DNA from: Citrus sinensis
Taxonomy: Eukaryota > Streptophyta > Magnoliopsida > Sapindales > Rutaceae
Length of the DNA: 64,000 nt
Assembly: GCF_022201045.2 (NCBI RefSeq)
Contig: NC_068558.1
Coordinates: 40,691,501 to 40,755,500 of the forward strand
Direction of reading: 5' to 3'
Under the pieces are notes generated by a model. It did not search any database. It saw nothing but the letters and a program-made list of their open reading frames with translations, and was not told the DNA's origin. Below are positions 61,701-64,000 of the stretch, piece by piece (within the stretch, counting starts at the first letter, position 1; each line of letters opens with the position of its first letter). The translations under genes were made by a program, and so were the position numbers.

Positions 61701-62226
61701 ATCTTAGACAGAGGGTTGGCACACATGTACTTTCTTTGTTAGGCGGATGTATGTTGTTGCATTATGTTTTTGGCATTCAGTGAACTGTTGCTAAGTAATT
61801 GTGCTTTTACATGGTATGATGAGAACTCTTCTGCCTCATGCTAGGACTAGATACTTTTTTGTTCATTTCCCTTTCTTTCATCTGAATTACAGTTATATAT
61901 GAATATGTTTCAGGTGTCCAACTGGTTTCAAATGTGGTATCAACTACCAGCCACCGACAGTGGTACCAGGGGGTGATCTTGCTAGAGTTCAACGTGCAGT
62001 TTGTATGATAAGCAACAACACAGCCGTGGCTGAGGTTTTCTCCCGAATTGACCATAAATTTGATCTCATGTATTCCAAGCGAGCATTTGTTCACTGGTAT
62101 GTAGGTGAGGGCATGGAGGAAGGTGAATTCTCAGAAGCTCGAGAAGACCTTGCTGCTCTTGAGAAAGACTATGAGGAAGTTGGGGCAGACGGTGTTGATG
62201 ATGACAATGAGGGAGAAGATTACTGA
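58732..62226 (+). CDS. TUA: Alpha-tubulin (TUA3/TUA5-like)
   Basis: Five exons (58732-58844, 59984-60198, 60280-60479, 60707-61215, 61914-62226) give 449 residues, close to the usual 450. The protein is the GTP-binding alpha subunit of microtubules. The N-terminal [18 protein letters not shown], the nucleotide loop [10 protein letters not shown] near residues 140-150, the catalytic Glu loop [13 protein letters not shown] near 251-263, [19 protein letters not shown] and the C-terminal acidic tail ending EGEDY are all present. The terminal Tyr is the substrate of the detyrosination cycle. The luminal acetylation site Lys40 is replaced by Thr40 ([11 protein letters not shown]), as in the TUA3/TUA5 group with Ser there. 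The promoter has E2F- and MSA-like motifs. The alpha rather than gamma identity rests on [20 protein letters not shown] and the tail. Confidence 0.97.
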
Positions 62227-64000
62227 AAATAATCTTGACAGGGTAGCAGCAACTGTTTCTTTATCCTATCTCATCTCCCATATTTTTTCTCCAGCTATGT
62301 ATTGTCTGAATTCCTATCCATTCTATTGATCTTCTAAAGTGCCTCTGTGTTGTTGTATGGCTTTGTAATTATGTTGGTTTTAGAAGAACAGTGTGAGAAT
62401 CAACAGTCCTCATTCTCAGAAATGAGGCATCTCACTGTCTAATAAAATCACTTCCTTGTGCGCCCACTGAAGTGACTGAGTTCCTAGTGTCTTTAATCTA
62501 TTTTCTAGGTAGCCATTTTTGCTACATCATAAAACATTCTTTCTTGATGGTCGCTAAATGCATACATGGAGTTCAAAGGATCATGACAATGAACTTACAT
62601 TTTGATTTGTCTGTGTTCGCCATTCCTGACCAGCTGACCCTTGTAGACCAGTGAAGAAATTTTAATTGGTATGCAAGCAGGATTGAATATGTTAAACGTT
62701 TTGAGTGTTTGCAGTATTTCCTGAATATTCAATTCTTTGGGCTTCTCCAAAATCTGATCTTGCTAATATTAGTTTAAGAGCAGAGAGCTGCATCATGCAA
62801 CTACGCTATAATACAATATGCAGTTGAATTAGTTGATGGAGAACTATAATACAATATGCAGTTCAATTAGTTGATGGAGAAGTGTTAAAAAGAAGAAAAA
62901 AAAAAAAATTCCCCTTCTCTTACCTTCTAGATTCCATATGCAGTTGTCAAAGACCATGTGGCAAGACACATGATTTTTCATTTTTGTCAAGGCATTGAAA
63001 CTAAATCATCTATTAATGTCTACATGTCAATAGAAAGTGTTTGGAGGAATTTACAAGATATTTTGCTAATGATATCACCCGAAAGTGATTGGGAACAGCA
63101 GTACATCACCATCTGCTCTTTCCTCACTTCAACTATGCAGAATTTATTAACCCAACTTACAACAGTAACACCAGAATTTCATGTCTGTTGTGTTCACATT
63201 CTCATCAGTTACACCATAGGCATTACAAGAGCCACTTCAACACTCCTCGAATTTACCACCTTTGTTTCGAATCTTCAAGTTCACATCCGAAGATGGTTGC
63301 ATTATCTGAAATGAATGCATCTAATTAACTGACTTTCGCAAGTAATTTTATGTTAAGAAGGAATGCTTTCAGTTTTTTTGTGACAAACCAAACGTGCACC
63401 TAATGCAAAATTAGAAAATAAGCAAGATTGGCTGGCAAAAGCATCACCAAATGATTTTTTTAATTAGTCGATTCTAGTGTGTCAACCGCAAATGCAACTA
63501 CCAGGAATTTTTAGTATAATGAACATGGAGAAAGACAAAATCCGCAACTAATTTGCAGTTATTGGTTATATGGCCCAACTGGAGCTGTAACAAGAATACA
63601 TGATGCTTGATTTCAATTATTATTTTTTTTTCCCTTGTCAATGCCTAAAAGATGTTGATGACAGGACTTTTAATAATGTGGGATAAAGATAATTAATCGA
63701 ACATGATTGCTTACACTTTGCATTGAGTGATGAAATCAAATTCATGTGTTTAGCAATTTACATTACAAAAATAGCAAGAACAAGTTCAGGATAAACTAAT
63801 TAATCTCCTTCTGATATTTGTTAATTCGGCAAACCAGTCCTACAGTCATATACTCAACTCCAATTTTTCCAATGCAACGAAACTGAAACAAAAGACTGAA
63901 CAGAAATAGAACATTTCCATGGTGATTTGAACCATGTGGATCATATTTTACAGAGCATATGAACACAATGGTGGAAGATCCCAGAAAGCTTCAGCAGCAT
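62227..64000. other. Alpha-tubulin 3' region and distal intergenic DNA
   Basis: The first 200-250 bases should be the tubulin 3' untranslated region (an AATAAA-like TAATAAAATC lies at 62440-62449). A 38-base tandem duplication lies at 62806-62881. ORFs at 62958-63328 are not recognisable. The extreme right edge may enter a neighbouring minus-strand gene, but too little is present to support it. Confidence 0.5.
62806..62881 (+). repeat. 38-bp tandem duplication
   Basis: The unit CTATAATACAATATGCAGTT...GATGGAGAA occurs twice in direct succession (62806-62843 and 62844-62881) with one mismatch. Confidence 0.93.

Noticed and set aside
62958-63328. Two overlapping plus-strand ORFs, one with a Cys/His-rich stretch (CSHSHQLHHRHYKSHF)
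   Set aside because: The spacing does not match a zinc-finger or RING pattern, both frames are equally open, and no splice partners were found.
63948-64000. Possible end of a minus-strand gene at the right edge (frame ending EAFWDLPPLCSYAL)
   Set aside because: Only 53 bases are in the window. The frame is attractive but could be chance, and no family can be assigned.

Overview
This is nuclear DNA from a flowering plant, most likely a woody rosid eudicot. The genes are split by short GT-AG introns, the intergenic DNA is very AT-rich with many poly-A/T and (AT)n tracts, and the protein families are plant-specific (AG-peptide, HugZ/DUF2470 plastid protein, DUF1639, DUF6821, APRL thioredoxin-like, nCBP). 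A Sapindales genome such as Citrus would fit, but that is a guess from family resemblance only.

Eleven protein genes can be modelled exon by exon, and all eleven give intact frames. In order they are: a small single-pass 'methyltransferase-related' protein (6117-6484 +); a J-domain protein with a membrane C-terminus (6944-8909 -); cytosolic-type APS kinase (12916-15790 +); a small orphan protein (17432-17695 +); a HugZ/DUF2470 split-barrel protein (18478-22060 +); a DUF1639 protein (23765-25201 -); an arabinogalactan peptide (33508-33693 +); a DUF6821 membrane protein (38986-40007 -); an APRL-type thioredoxin-like protein (42839-47047 -); the cap-binding protein nCBP (49056-51712 +); and a CSD3-type Cu/Zn superoxide dismutase (53265-55884 -). 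A twelfth gene, alpha-tubulin (58732-62226 +), closes the row. There are no operons. Neighbours are convergent (nCBP and CSD3) or divergent (APRL and nCBP), each with its own promoter.

From memory, the gene order combines two Arabidopsis blocks: At5g18100-At5g18150 (CSD3, nCBP, APRL7, DUF6821, J-protein, methyltransferase-related) and At3g03860-At3g03900 (APRL5, DUF6821, DUF1639, HugZ, APK3). The window therefore looks like the unfractionated ancestral order.

The stretches between genes carry non-autonomous DNA transposons that I could delimit by terminal inverted repeats and target-site duplications. These are a hAT-like element at 3065-3469, a related pair of roughly 1 kb hAT-like elements at 26366-27333 and 31344-32487, two Mutator-like elements with long inverted repeats (10562-11337 and 52018-52665), and two foldback MITEs (10186-10297 and 23041-23148). 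The 26-33 kb interval is a gene-free, repeat-rich island. A promoter-like stretch near 34.6 kb has no long ORF downstream but two short ORFs sharing a motif, and is the best candidate for an undescribed transcript. I saw no tRNA, rRNA, CRISPR array or recognisable retrovirus-like element.
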